A stretch of 64,000 bases of DNA, from the NCBI RefSeq assembly GCF_027744825.2, contig NC_071348.1, positions 203,501 through 267,500 on the forward strand, given 5' to 3'. The stretch is from Synchiropus splendidus. Its lineage: Eukaryota > Chordata > Actinopteri > Syngnathiformes > Callionymidae. Under the pieces are notes generated by a model, which did no database searches, was not told where the DNA came from, and saw nothing but the letters and a program-made list of their open reading frames with translations. Shown in pieces: positions 1 through 11,400 of this stretch. The position numbers were made by a program, and so were the translations under genes. Numbering within the stretch: position 1 is the first letter of the stretch; every line of letters begins with the position of its first letter.

Positions 1-2495
1 TACCTGAGTATCAAGGTACAACGCTCTTGCTGGGCAGCTGATCTTCTACCTTTCAACTTCTCTCACCTGCCGCTGGAGCACTGGGGTTTGTGCGTACCTG
101 ACGCCAAAGCAGCTGGAACCTTCTCCTAAGTCACTGCTTTTCTCCCGGAATGACCGAGCACTGTGCTCGGTTCACTGTTGTACGGCTGGTGCTTGTCGGA
201 GTAGCTCCACTGCTCAGTCAGAAGCAGCTCATGAAAGGGTTTCCGATGATTTCCTCACAGCTTCAGGGGCGTTGAGCTTATGTTTCATGTGCCCCAGTAG
301 TCATGTGTTTCTTAAGAAGACAGTTCTGCGTCCTTCCTTGTTGACAGCGGGCTGTGCTGTCTGTTCTCTGTGGCCCGCTGGGCCGAGGGAGGTTCTGGAA
401 GGTTCAGAAAGGAGGTGACTGTGAAGGAACGACATCCTGAAGGACACAGCTGTTCATCAGGAGGACGTGATGGAGGATCAGGGGAACTGTACCGAGGTGA
501 AGCCATGGAGGTGGGACAGAAGGAATATCCCAAACACTTCCAACCCAACACCGTCTGAACGTTACTAAGTCCAGATTAAACTGCAGAAATGGAATCTCGA
601 CTGTTCGCAAACACGGCGACCGTGAGTCACGGATGACGTCACGCTTGCTTGGACTAAGTTGGTGGCAGGAAATTACCGTGTGACAACCCTTTAAGTGCAG
701 CTGGAATCTGAGGTCCACCCTCGACGGTTGAGCCCCCAGGGAAGGGAACACCTCTGTATTCAAATGTTCTGAAGTCCACTGACTGAGGAGACCATGGGGG
801 GCATCTGCCTGCGGTTAGCTTCGCGGCTCGCCGCACTCAGCATAATAAAGCAGTTATTACACAGCAGCCTCGGAGATACAGCGTACCTGAGTTGGGAGTA
901 GCACCGGAAGTAACCGTCACACCTGACTCTTTTGTTAACGTCCTGCCACCTGGCAGCAGAGCAGGTCTGGGCAACTTTCTCAGGCTCTTTTGTGTCTCGG
1001 TTAGTGAGGAGCCTGCGTGGGGCTCCTGTTACACCCCCCCTGGTGGCTTCACGCTCTGATGGAGAGCTGGTAGGCAGCTTCTTTTGTGCCTCTGACCTAC
1101 TAAATGTGTCGGGGGCTCTCTCTTTGCCGTGCGCCCTCCTCTCTTCAGTCTGGCTGTGGCTTGAGAACTTCCACCTGGGAGCGAGAACCTTCTGAACACC
1201 TGCAGTGTAATCTGTTCCACTGGAGTCTTGTGTCACCCAGGAAGCTACTGACAAAGCCCTTGGATCTGAGTGGCTGAAAAAATCTGCAGTGTGTTTATGA
1301 TGCCAAGGAGCGTGCACCGTGCAGCGCCTTCTCTGCAGTTCCTTCTTACCGTGCTGCATTTTTTTGGCCTGAATGAGGTTCATCGCCTCATTTTCGCATT
1401 GGCACTCTGGAGCGCGACTGGCCGTCGTGCCTCACCTGTCGCTGTCTGGCTCTCCTTCCGTTGCTAGCTTCGGTCCAGTAAAGCCTGGGCTGCTCCCCTG
1501 CAGCAGTGACTCATGCTTTGCTCTCTCACAAAAAGCGCTGGGCTGCTAATGGATGTGGGTGTTTTGCTTCGGGACGCCAACACTGTACGGCGCGTACCTC
1601 GGAGAGAGGCGGGCTTCACAATGAGTCTTGTGTCTCCATGCGCTGGACTGTTCTCCCTCCCTAATTGATGGTGGCGGCCAGCGGAGAAGTGCAGAAGCAG
1701 GGCTGTAAATCCGCTGGAGCATCAGCAGTGGCCTGATTTTAAGAAGTGTGTGAGGGCATCTTTGAGCTGTCTCTCTCCTCACCATGGTTAAGAGCGGGGG
1801 ACTGCTGTCTGTGTGGTTCCGCTCTTCTCTTCCTCAGAGCAAGGACGGCGCTGCCGATGTCGGCAGATACGTCCCGACAACCTTAGAAAGTTCATGTGCT
1901 AGGAAACCTGGAGCTTACGGATCAGCACGCCGATCGAGACAGGTGTGTTTCAGTTCTTTGTCATCCCAGTGTCCAAGCCTCGAGCTCAGCGAGTGTTGGG
2001 TCACAGATGGGTCGGTGCCGATTGTTTTTAGAGAAGCGTGTTCCAGTGAGAACTTTCCATTTCTGCTGTTTGGTGGCGTCACTGCTCCCAGGTGTTTCCC
2101 CTGCCGTCTGATGGACGTAGTCCCACTTCCTGACCCGGCTGCATCGTGGTCAGTAAGAAACGTATTGTTCTGTGATGGTCAGGCTCAGTTTCTTCAGATG
2201 AAGGAATCGCTTGCGGTGGATCTTCGGCGTGGACTGTTGCAGTGCATCATGGGTATGAGTGTCTCTCCGTAGTATGTAAGGAGGACCATGTTTCACGCCA
2301 TCCCAGACACAAATGTGCGTCGACCCAGGACACGAGCAGCCGTCCAGCCAACCATTCCGGAAGCAACTCAGTGTGCGTTGTTTATGCCTCGACCCGTTGC
2401 TGCCTCGCCTTTTTAAATTCCTCATCCGTCGAGTCCAAACTGTGCTCCGGATGGAGCGGCTTCAGATTCAGAGCTGATCGGCGTTTCTCCTGCAG
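1..2495. other. No recognisable gene; probable upstream/5' intron region of the RhoGEF gene
   Basis: I see no exon, RNA gene or repeat with family features here. The open frames are short and have no splice context or recognisable protein. The first visible coding exon of the downstream gene opens at a splice acceptor, so its ATG exon must lie in or before this stretch. One candidate is the ATG at 1784-1786 (context ctcaccATG), followed at once by gttaag, a plausible 5' splice site. That would give a protein starting M then DAES, as human KIAA1755 starts with M then D. This is an inference only. Confidence 0.5.
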
Positions 2496-5400
2496 GACGC
2501 GGAATCGCTGGATAGCTGCATCCAGAACACTCTCTCGGCCCTGTACCGCCCCTTCGGCGTCACCGCCGCCACTGTTCTGTGGCAGCTCTTCAGCGTGGTG
2601 GAGCGGCAGTACCGGGGCGACGGCCTGCGCTGCTTCATCGACTTTCTGCTCCCTGCCCAACGGATCCTCCAGGCAGTCCAGCAAGAATCCTGCGTAAGTC
2701 TTCGGGATCGGGGATCGGGAGAGTGACAGTCAGAGGTTTTCAGTGGCATCCAAGCGGTTAAGCAACCTGAGAGAGGAGTGAGTCTGTTGGCTGCGTGATG
2801 ACCCACCATCAGACTGCTGAGGTTCCTGGGAGACAATGAAGCAGTGAGACATCCTCGTCCGTCAGGACCCGGCGTTGCTGCCTCAGACGTTTATATTCCG
2901 GTGGTGTTTCTTTAGGAGTCCTGCCCCGGAACCCTTGCTCTGAAGCCTCTCTCTGAGTGTAGCTTCAGGAGGCCTGACTCTTGAGTCAAACGCTAGCAGC
3001 TAGTGACTCATCTGGTGGAACACCTTGCCTTTCTAGTGAGGGTAAACATGTGTTTAAACATGAAGAAAATGACTGGTGGACTTCTCTGTTTCAGGTGAAA
3101 TTCCGAGGGCTGCTCTTCTACCACGAAGGCTGGCCCCTCTGCATCCACGAGAAGGTGGTCCTGCAGCTCGCCCCCTTGCACAAAGTCCGGCTGAAGCAAG
3201 GGGACTTCTACTTCCAGATTGTTCCTTTAGGCCGCAAGAGTGCCAAGCTGGTGATAAAATGCCTGTCGGCCAGCGGGCAGGCCCTCGCCGAGATCCCCGT
3301 CCCCGAGAGCATGTACGGCAGCGTCTTCACCGCTGACTTCTTGCAGAATGCTGTAGCTGAGCGCCGCTTGCACCCGCTGCAGAACTGCCTGCTCACAACG
3401 GGAACGGCTGTGTACCGGACTCCGTGGAAGAACGTGGCCCAGCCTCTGTTTGTGGGGGACGCCGCCATGCAGCCCCGCTGTAGCAGAGGGGCCTTCCGTG
3501 GCCATCTCAGCACCAGTGGATCTACTGGGACTTTGGATAGTCACCGCAGCTCCAGAGAGTCGCTGCTCTCTCAGGGAGCAGACTCCACCTTCTCAGAGCC
3601 CACCTCGCCTCACCACGATGTCGACACCACAGACGCCTCTGCTCCCATCACGGAGCTGGGGCCAAGTGGGGAGGCCCACAGCGCCGCAGACACGGTGCCC
3701 GCCATGCTTTCACTCGCTACCGACCCGAGTAACCCGGATCCTCGCCGAAGGATCCCCCGAGACTCTCAAGGCACCTTTGAGAGCAGAAGGCTTTTTAGGA
3801 AGTCCTACATGGAGGCTCTTCAGAACCCAATGAGTCTCGGGTCCAGCTCTGAGTCCATGCTGGAGGAAAGTTCAGATCACAGTCCTGCTTTAAGAAACGG
3901 ATCGCCGACTCCAGGCAGCAGTCCAGAAACCCGGGAACGCGTATCGCGGAGTCGCGGCCGGCTCGGTGGAGACGACTCCAGGCCCAGCACGCCGCTGATG
4001 TATCTGCAGAGGCGCAGCGCGGAGCGAAGGGCCGAGCGGCGATCCAAGTCCCTGGAGCGGACCCGCAAGGTGAAAGGCCATCGGGAGAGGTCTTCTTCTG
4101 GAGGCTCAGTGAGCATCTCTCCCAAGAAACTCGTGAATGGCTACGCGCTGCGCTTTGGCAAGCTGGACGTGGAGGCGGCGTCGCCTGGTGTGGAGAAGAG
4201 GGGCGGCAAGGAACGGCCGGGTAGGTGTCTGCTTTACAGTACTGCTAACAATGAAGGGCTGGAATCTGCTTTTCACGCTTCTCAACTTATCTGTGCCCGG
4301 GGGGGCGGCAAACCCGGGTGCGGATTGGGATTTCTGGGGCCGGTTATGTCATCGTAGCCTGCGGCAGGACCTGCTCCAACAGCTCACCGGGTGGCAGCGT
4401 TTAAAGTCTTCAGTGGGGAGTGAACTGATGCTTGAACGCCGTCACTGGTGACAGGTTGCTTTTCAAGGCCCTCTCTGTGTTGTGATGTGCAGCCCAGCCC
4501 TGGAAACTTGACTTCACTTTCAGGTTCAGACTGGGTAAAGGACGACGGGCGCGTCTCTATCCGTCACTTTTACAGCTCAATATTGTTGGATTAAAGATGT
4601 CGCTGTTCCTGAGAAGGAGGGTTCTGTTGCATGCTCACAAAAGCTTCGCGACCCTGTTGACCCCGCGTCCTACTATGTGGTACAGTAGGATGGGGTGTCC
4701 TTATCCCAGATGGGTTGCTGCGTTTACAAAAGTGTCCTTTGTGAAGCGACCGGCCGCTGGGGGGTCACCAGTGAAAGGGAGCTTTTCAAACAGCGAGTCA
4801 GCTTCACGGAGGACACCTGAAACCTTAACGTGAATGACTCCGGAGCTGCGACAGGCGCACAACACGCAAGGATCCGGTGGGTAAATGTAAAGGCCGAAGC
4901 TGCCAGTCTGTGGAAAAGTCACAAAGCACCAGAGGCTTTACTCTCCGCGTGTCACATCCTGCGAAAACAAAGGAAACGAAGGCACACAGGTCACATCGCT
5001 GCACAGGAAATTCACCGGAGTTTGGAACAATAGAGGCTGAGCTGCCAGAGTCTGAGCCTTCAGAACCGATGGAGCGGTGGCTCTGCCCGGGTTGCTCAGC
5101 GTGTCCGCCCCCCTGGCTTTACGCTTCGCTCCTCTTTGTTCGGTCTGCCTTTTTTCTGATGGTGTCCTTTTCAGCAAGAGAGGAAATCAGTGTGTTTCAG
5201 TCATCATGAGGTGGCTATATTTGGAGCGCCGTGGCGAGTGGTGGTTAAACACACCGTGTTGTGATGCTGAGGGCAGATGAGTGGGTGTGTGTGTGTGTCA
5301 CCAGACGAGACGCGCATCCCTGCAGACCACATGGCCTTTTGAGCGACATTTTTCCTCCGTTGTCTGGCTCACAGTTGTCCAGTTGAGTGCGGTCATCACT

Positions 5401-8400
5401 GAACAGCGATGTGCTGCGCGATATTAACACAGTTTCTGGTGGATAGCTTACACCTGGAAACTCCTCTTTCACCTGGATTGGACCTTCAAACCCTCTGAGG
5501 TGGGGTGAAGATGCTCTTTAGATGGGTTTGCGCGGCTGATTCTCACTGCCTCACAAGCTTGCCTCAGACTAATGGGGTCCATCTTCCATCAGCTGGTAAT
5601 TTGTGTGAGGGCCCTCCTGAAGTGATGGATCTTGTCTACGGCTCTCGCTACCCCTGGAAACGGCGCTGCTGTTTGGGAATGTCAGGAGCAGCATTCTTGT
5701 AAAGGTGGCCTGCAGGCAGAAGTTCTGAGCAGCCAGCACAGATCCCGACTCCACCTGGTCTCCATCATGAGTCACACCTCTAATAATCGCTCTCTTTCTG
5801 GAAGAGTTACGGTTGTTGGATGGAGGCTTGTGTCTGAGTTTGTCTGATCTCTTGGCAGGGCACCATGAGGACCACAGTGAGAGCCGGCGACACCGTGGAG
5901 AGAAGTCCAGCTCCTTGGCCGAGTGTCTCCCGAAAATGACGTCGGAGGTCAACCAGGAGCTGCTGGCGTCGGGTGCTGTGATCTTACCAGGTGGAGACCA
6001 GTTAGTGCTGGGGCTGTGACGGGGTTTGACTGCGTGCAACTCTCTCGCAGGGGGTCGGGATCGCGGCGGCAGGGCGGTGCTGCAGGTGTGCAGCCACGCT
6101 CAGGTGTGTGCCGCTGAGAGCTGCACGCTCACCTCTTTACTGGGCTACTACTACTCAACCCTGCGGTGAGTTTCACACTCTTTCTGGTGTGAGCTGAAGC
6201 GTCTGCTTGATGCCGCCTCACTCTGCTCAGGAAAGAGCGGCGAGACCGAGGCGTGACCGTTGTCATCGACAGCAGGAAACAGCCGCCGGCTCCTGCTCTG
6301 TGGTCGTCTCTGTCTGAGCTTCAGGTGAGCCACCTCTGCCTGCACGAGAACAACTCACCTGACTTCCCAGACATTCTTCAGCGAAGGGCTTGTGTGGGAA
6401 GCCTGTGCCTGCTTGTCTGTTTTCAACCACACGCACTTGCGAAAGACACGCTCGGATGATGATTTACCAACCACAGCTCATGTCCACTTTGAACTTGAGC
6501 GGGTTGTAAATGCTGCGTTTGAAACGTGTGTTTTCAGACCTTGGTACCGAACGCACTTTACTCCGTCCTGATCCTGGCGGACAAGGAGAGCGCTGCCAGG
6601 ACAGAGCGAGACGCCAGCTTGCCGGTGAGCGCTGGCCAGAAACATAAGTCCTGGAGATTCGCCTGCCGACAGGAGTCTAACCCAGTTCTCCGCCCTCAGA
6701 CGGAGACGCTGTCCTCGCTGAAGGCCTTGCTGAAGCACGTCGACCAGAGCCAGCTCACACCTGAGCTGGACGGTACCTTCCACTACGACCACAGCCACTG
6801 GATCCACTTCAGACAGGTGGGTGTGACCCGGGCAGCAGCTCAGACGCCAGTTGCCGTAGAGGATTGACTCTCATGTTGATCATCTTCAACGCCCTTCTCA
6901 CTCCCACCCTCACAGAAAATTGAGCCGTTTGCCAGCAGCTGCAGCGCCGCCATCTCATCTCTCCAGGAGTCCATCACCTCCTTAAGCAGCGGCGCCGAGC
7001 TGCGGACTGCCGCGGTCGGTCCCGGCACCTGCGGGCCACCTGACCCGCCGTTCTCATGTCACTTTGGTGTCCCTCTCAGGAGGTGTCGGACGTGATGACG
7101 CGGCAGAAGAAGCTCATGAGGTGCGTGCTGGAGGACGCTGGGCTCAACAGGTTGCGTCTGGAAGGTGGCACCATCCTCGCCCGCATCAGGAAGGAGGAGT
7201 CCTGCGACAATGAGAACTACAGGTGCCCGCCCTTCACCTGTGGCTGAAGTGAACGTCAGCGGACTGACCCCCCCCCCGCGGTTGTGTCGCAGGGACGCAG
7301 TAGACCTGCTGTCTTCACTTTACAATCAGGTGGACGAGGAGGTGCACAAGCTCGTCATCCTCTCCAACAAGTGGCAGAAACGGCTGGAGAGCCTCCTGGA
7401 GGTGCGCAGGTTCGAGGAGCAAACGCAGCAGGTGAGTGGTCATTCGTCTGTGATCGTCCAACTGACCTGTCACCCAACTGACCTGTCATCCAACTGACCT
7501 GTCGTCCAACTGACCTATCACCCAACTGACCTGTCGTCCAACTGACCTATCACCCAACTGACCTGTCATCCAACTGACCTGTCGTCCAACTGACCTATCA
7601 CCCAACTGACCTGTCATCCAACTGACCTGTCGTCCAACTGACCTATCACCCAACTGACCTGTCATCCAACTGACCTGTCGTCCAACTGACCTGTCATCCA
7701 AACCTATCATCCAACTGACCTGTCGTCCAACTGACCTATCACCCAACTGACCTGTCATCCAACTGACCTGTCGTCCAACTGACCTATCACCCAACTGACC
7801 TGTCGTCCAACTGACCTATCACCCAACTGACCTGTCACCCAACTGACCTATCATCCAACTGACCTGTCGTCCAACTGACCTGTCGTCCAACTGACCTGTC
7901 ATCCAAACCTATCATCCAACTGACCTGTCGTCCAACTGACCTGTCGTCCAACTGACCTATCATCCAACTGACCTGTCGTCCAACTGACCTGTCACCCAAC
8001 TGACCTGTCATCCAACTGACCTGTCGTCCAACTGACCTATCACCCAACTGACCTGTCGTCCAACTGACCTATCACCCAACTGACCTGTCATCCAACTGAC
8101 CTGTCATCCAACTGACCTGTCATCCAAACCTATCATCCAACTGACCTGTCGTCCAACTGACCTGTCGTCCAACTGACCTATCACCAAACTGACCTGTCGT
8201 CCAACTGACCTGTCATCCAAACCTATCATCCAACTGACCTGTCGTCCAACTGACCTATCACCCAACTGACCTGTCGTCCAACTGACCTGTCATCCAAACC
8301 TATCACCCAACTGACCTGTCGTCCAACTGACCTGTCGTCCAACTGACCTATCACCCAACTGACCTGTCGTCCAACTGACCTATCACCCAACTGACCTGTC

Positions 8401-11400
8401 GTCCAACTGACCTGTCATCCAAACCTATCATCCAACTGACCTGTCATCCAACTGACCTGTCGTCCAACTGACCTGTCGTCCAAACCTATCATCCAACTGA
8501 CCTGTCGTCCAACTGACCTGTTTGGCCAGCACCTTCATGACATCACTGGAGGTGCCGAATGTCAACAAGCTGCACTGAGGCAGAGGAAGTGGCAGCCAAT
8601 AATGAGCTGTTTTTGAGAGTGACGTGCATATTTTTATTGGTCCGAAGGCTCCGAAACACTGAGGGGTAACGTGAAAACGTAAACGTCAAATTGAAGGGGA
8701 TGTTGGACTCTCTAAAGGCGGCTCAGCTGTTCCCTTTCACTTGCTGCTTGTGTGCGTTTCAAAGCCGAGTCCTGCTGCGTTCAAAGCTTCAAACTAGCTT
8801 CAGCTATTTCTGATGAAGCTCCTCGTCTTTTGGTGAGAAGAACAGGCTTCCCTGCTCCACTAGAAGGTCCAGCTCACCTTTCTCCTCTGATCCTGAGGCT
8901 GAAGACCATTCTAGGCTCCACCTCCAGTGATGTTGCAAAGGCTCGCGTCTGGTTTTGAGCACTTATTTAGCGTTGCGATTCAGCCGAAGCAACTGTGTCT
9001 GTAGAATGATGCTCTGAATCTCACTCCTTCATCAGATCAAGGTGTGGTTCAGTGTGGAGGGGGCGAAACACCTGGCACCTTTGGAGGTCCTGTCTTTGTC
9101 TGTGGGCAAAATAGCAGCCATGAAGGAGCGCTTGGAGCTCTTCTTGGAGGAGTCGGTGGTAAACAGAAATGGACTCGGCCTTTCCTCTGACTCTGCACTT
9201 GCTAATCCCTTTGCTTGCTGCCCCAGCGCCAGCAGCGACACGGCTTGCAGCTGGTCAAGGAGTCTCCGGAAAGCGTTCCACCTCAGGTCTTCCTGGATTT
9301 CGAGCAACATCTGGGCTCCATCCTGAGTCGAGCGGAGAGACGCAAGATTCATCTAGACACTCTCGGCAATCTGTACGAGTTCTACGACTCTGTGAGTGTT
9401 CGATTTGGAAACGTTGTCTTCTCCGTGGACAGGTGTGTTCAACCTCTGGTTTTTGAAGGCGAACCACTGGATGGAGCACTGCTTGGACTACATCCGTCAT
9501 CTCAACCTGGACGCCGCCAGTTCTCGGCTCTCGTTGAGCGTGATCCCAACGCTGCGGGATTACTGCACTGAAGCCTCCAAGTTCTCCGTGGACAACTTCA
9601 GCCCCTTGAATGACATGGTGCTGTCGCTGGACAGTCCTCAGCTGCTGCAGCGGTGGAACGCGCTGTGGAGCGAGTGTCAGCAGACCAAGCAGCAGCTGGA
9701 AGAAACCTTGGCTCAGGCATTGGCTGCCGATTCCAGCAAACCAGTCGAGAGGCACGTTATGACTCCAGAGCGCCATCAACAGAGTGGACCTTTGCTTTTG
9801 CCAGATGTGTCTTCCTGCGCTAATGGGGTGGTCGTCGCCCCGACTTCAGAGGACGACAAGCCTCAGTCTGCCGGAGCCTTCCCCGAGAGCCCGTGCAGCT
9901 CCGTCTCTTCCCTCGCGCGCTTCGCCTCCGACAGCACTGCCAGACGGAGTCCGTCCGTGTTCGACGACACAGACAGCGACTGCACCCTGGACTCCAGCGT
10001 CTCCGAGCCCGTCTACTCGGGAGCGTCACGGATTCGCAAGGAGCCCATGAAGAAGATCATGAAGAAGACGATGAGCTACGAGCTGAGCCCCAGAGATGTC
10101 GGCTACACCGGCGTCTATATTAAGGGTTTGGAAGTCACCAACAACGTGTCTGCAGAGAAGAAGCTGCAGAGGCCGGAGGTGGGACGCGGCCGCAGCATGT
10201 CCACTCCGTCCGTCAGCCAAGGGGATCTCAAGAAGCACAGCAGGTCAGTGGCTGGTCCCCGGCAACGCCAGAGACCTGATCTTCACCTGCTGTTTCCGCC
10301 GCAGTAAAGTGCAGCACATCGTGGACGAGATGATCTCCACGGAGCGGGAGTACGTTCGCTCGCTCGGCTACATCACGGAGCACTATTTTCCGGAGATGGA
10401 GCGGCTGGATTTGCCCCAGGGCCTCCGGGGGAAGCGCGGCGTCATCTTTGGGAACGTGGAGAAGCTGTGGGACTTCCACTGCCGGTACTTCCTGAAGGAG
10501 CTGGAGGCGTGCGCTCGCTCCCCGTGGTCCGTCAGCAGCTGCTTCCTCCGACATGTGAGTCAGTCGCATGGGTCGCCGAGCACCGCAGTGTTGTAACTTG
10601 TTCCTCTTGTGTGCAGGAGGATCACTTTGGAATGTACGCCCTGTACAGCAAGAACAAGCCCCAGTCTGACGCCCTGCTCTGCAGCCATGGCAACGAATTC
10701 TTCAAGGTGCGTCTGGAAACGTGACGTTGGTTTCCCGTCTGTCAAGTCGCTCCTCTGACATGGCGCGGTCACGTGACCTGTTGGCTTAAGTTCACTCCAA
10801 TCGCTGTCGCATGCAGAACAAGCAGCTGGAGCTGGGAGACAAGATGGACCTGGCGTCGTACTTGCTGAAGCCCGTCCAGAGGATGAGCAAGTACGCTCTG
10901 CTGCTGAAGGACCTGATCAAGGAGTGCGGCCAGAGTCGGGAGCAGGAGCTGACGGACCTCCGCGCGGCCCAGGAGATGGTCAAGTTCCAGCTGCGCCACG
11001 GCAACGACCTGCTGGCCATGGACGCCGTGCGGGGCTGCGACGTGAGTCCGGAGTCCCAGCTCTGATCTTCTCTGAGACGCCGGTGACCATCTGCCTTTCC
11101 CACCGCAGGTGAACTTGAAGGAGCAGGGTCAACTCCGCTGCCAGGACGAGTTCATCGTCTGGTGCGGACGCCGGAAATACCTCCGCCACGTCTTCTTGTT
11201 TGAAGACCTCGTCCTCTTCAGCAAGACCAAACGAGTGGAAGGGGGGTACGACGTGTACATCTACAAGCAGTCCTTTAAGGTCCGTCCGGAGGTGAGATCC
11301 TGATCTTGGTTCCCACTCGGTGATGAAGATCTCCCGCACCAGACGGCGGAGATCGGCATGACCGAAAGTGTTGGAGACAGCGGCCTGCGCTTTGAGATCT

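Noticed and set aside
760..1383. 207-codon minus-strand ORF near the left end
   Set aside because: No recognisable domain, no splice context, and biased composition. Overlapping ORFs of similar quality exist on the other strand.
6625..6699. Continuous reading through 6526-6867, or an acceptor at 6673
   Set aside because: Using the acceptor at 6699 gives exactly the spacing seen in KIAA1755 between DKES..A and LSSLKAL. The earlier acceptor adds nine residues without a counterpart.
7486..8047. Long minus-strand ORFs with a [20 protein letters not shown] repeat protein
   Set aside because: They are a by-product of a 16-bp tandem repeat whose triple period (48 bp) keeps frames open. They lie wholly in an intron, with no start context or homology.
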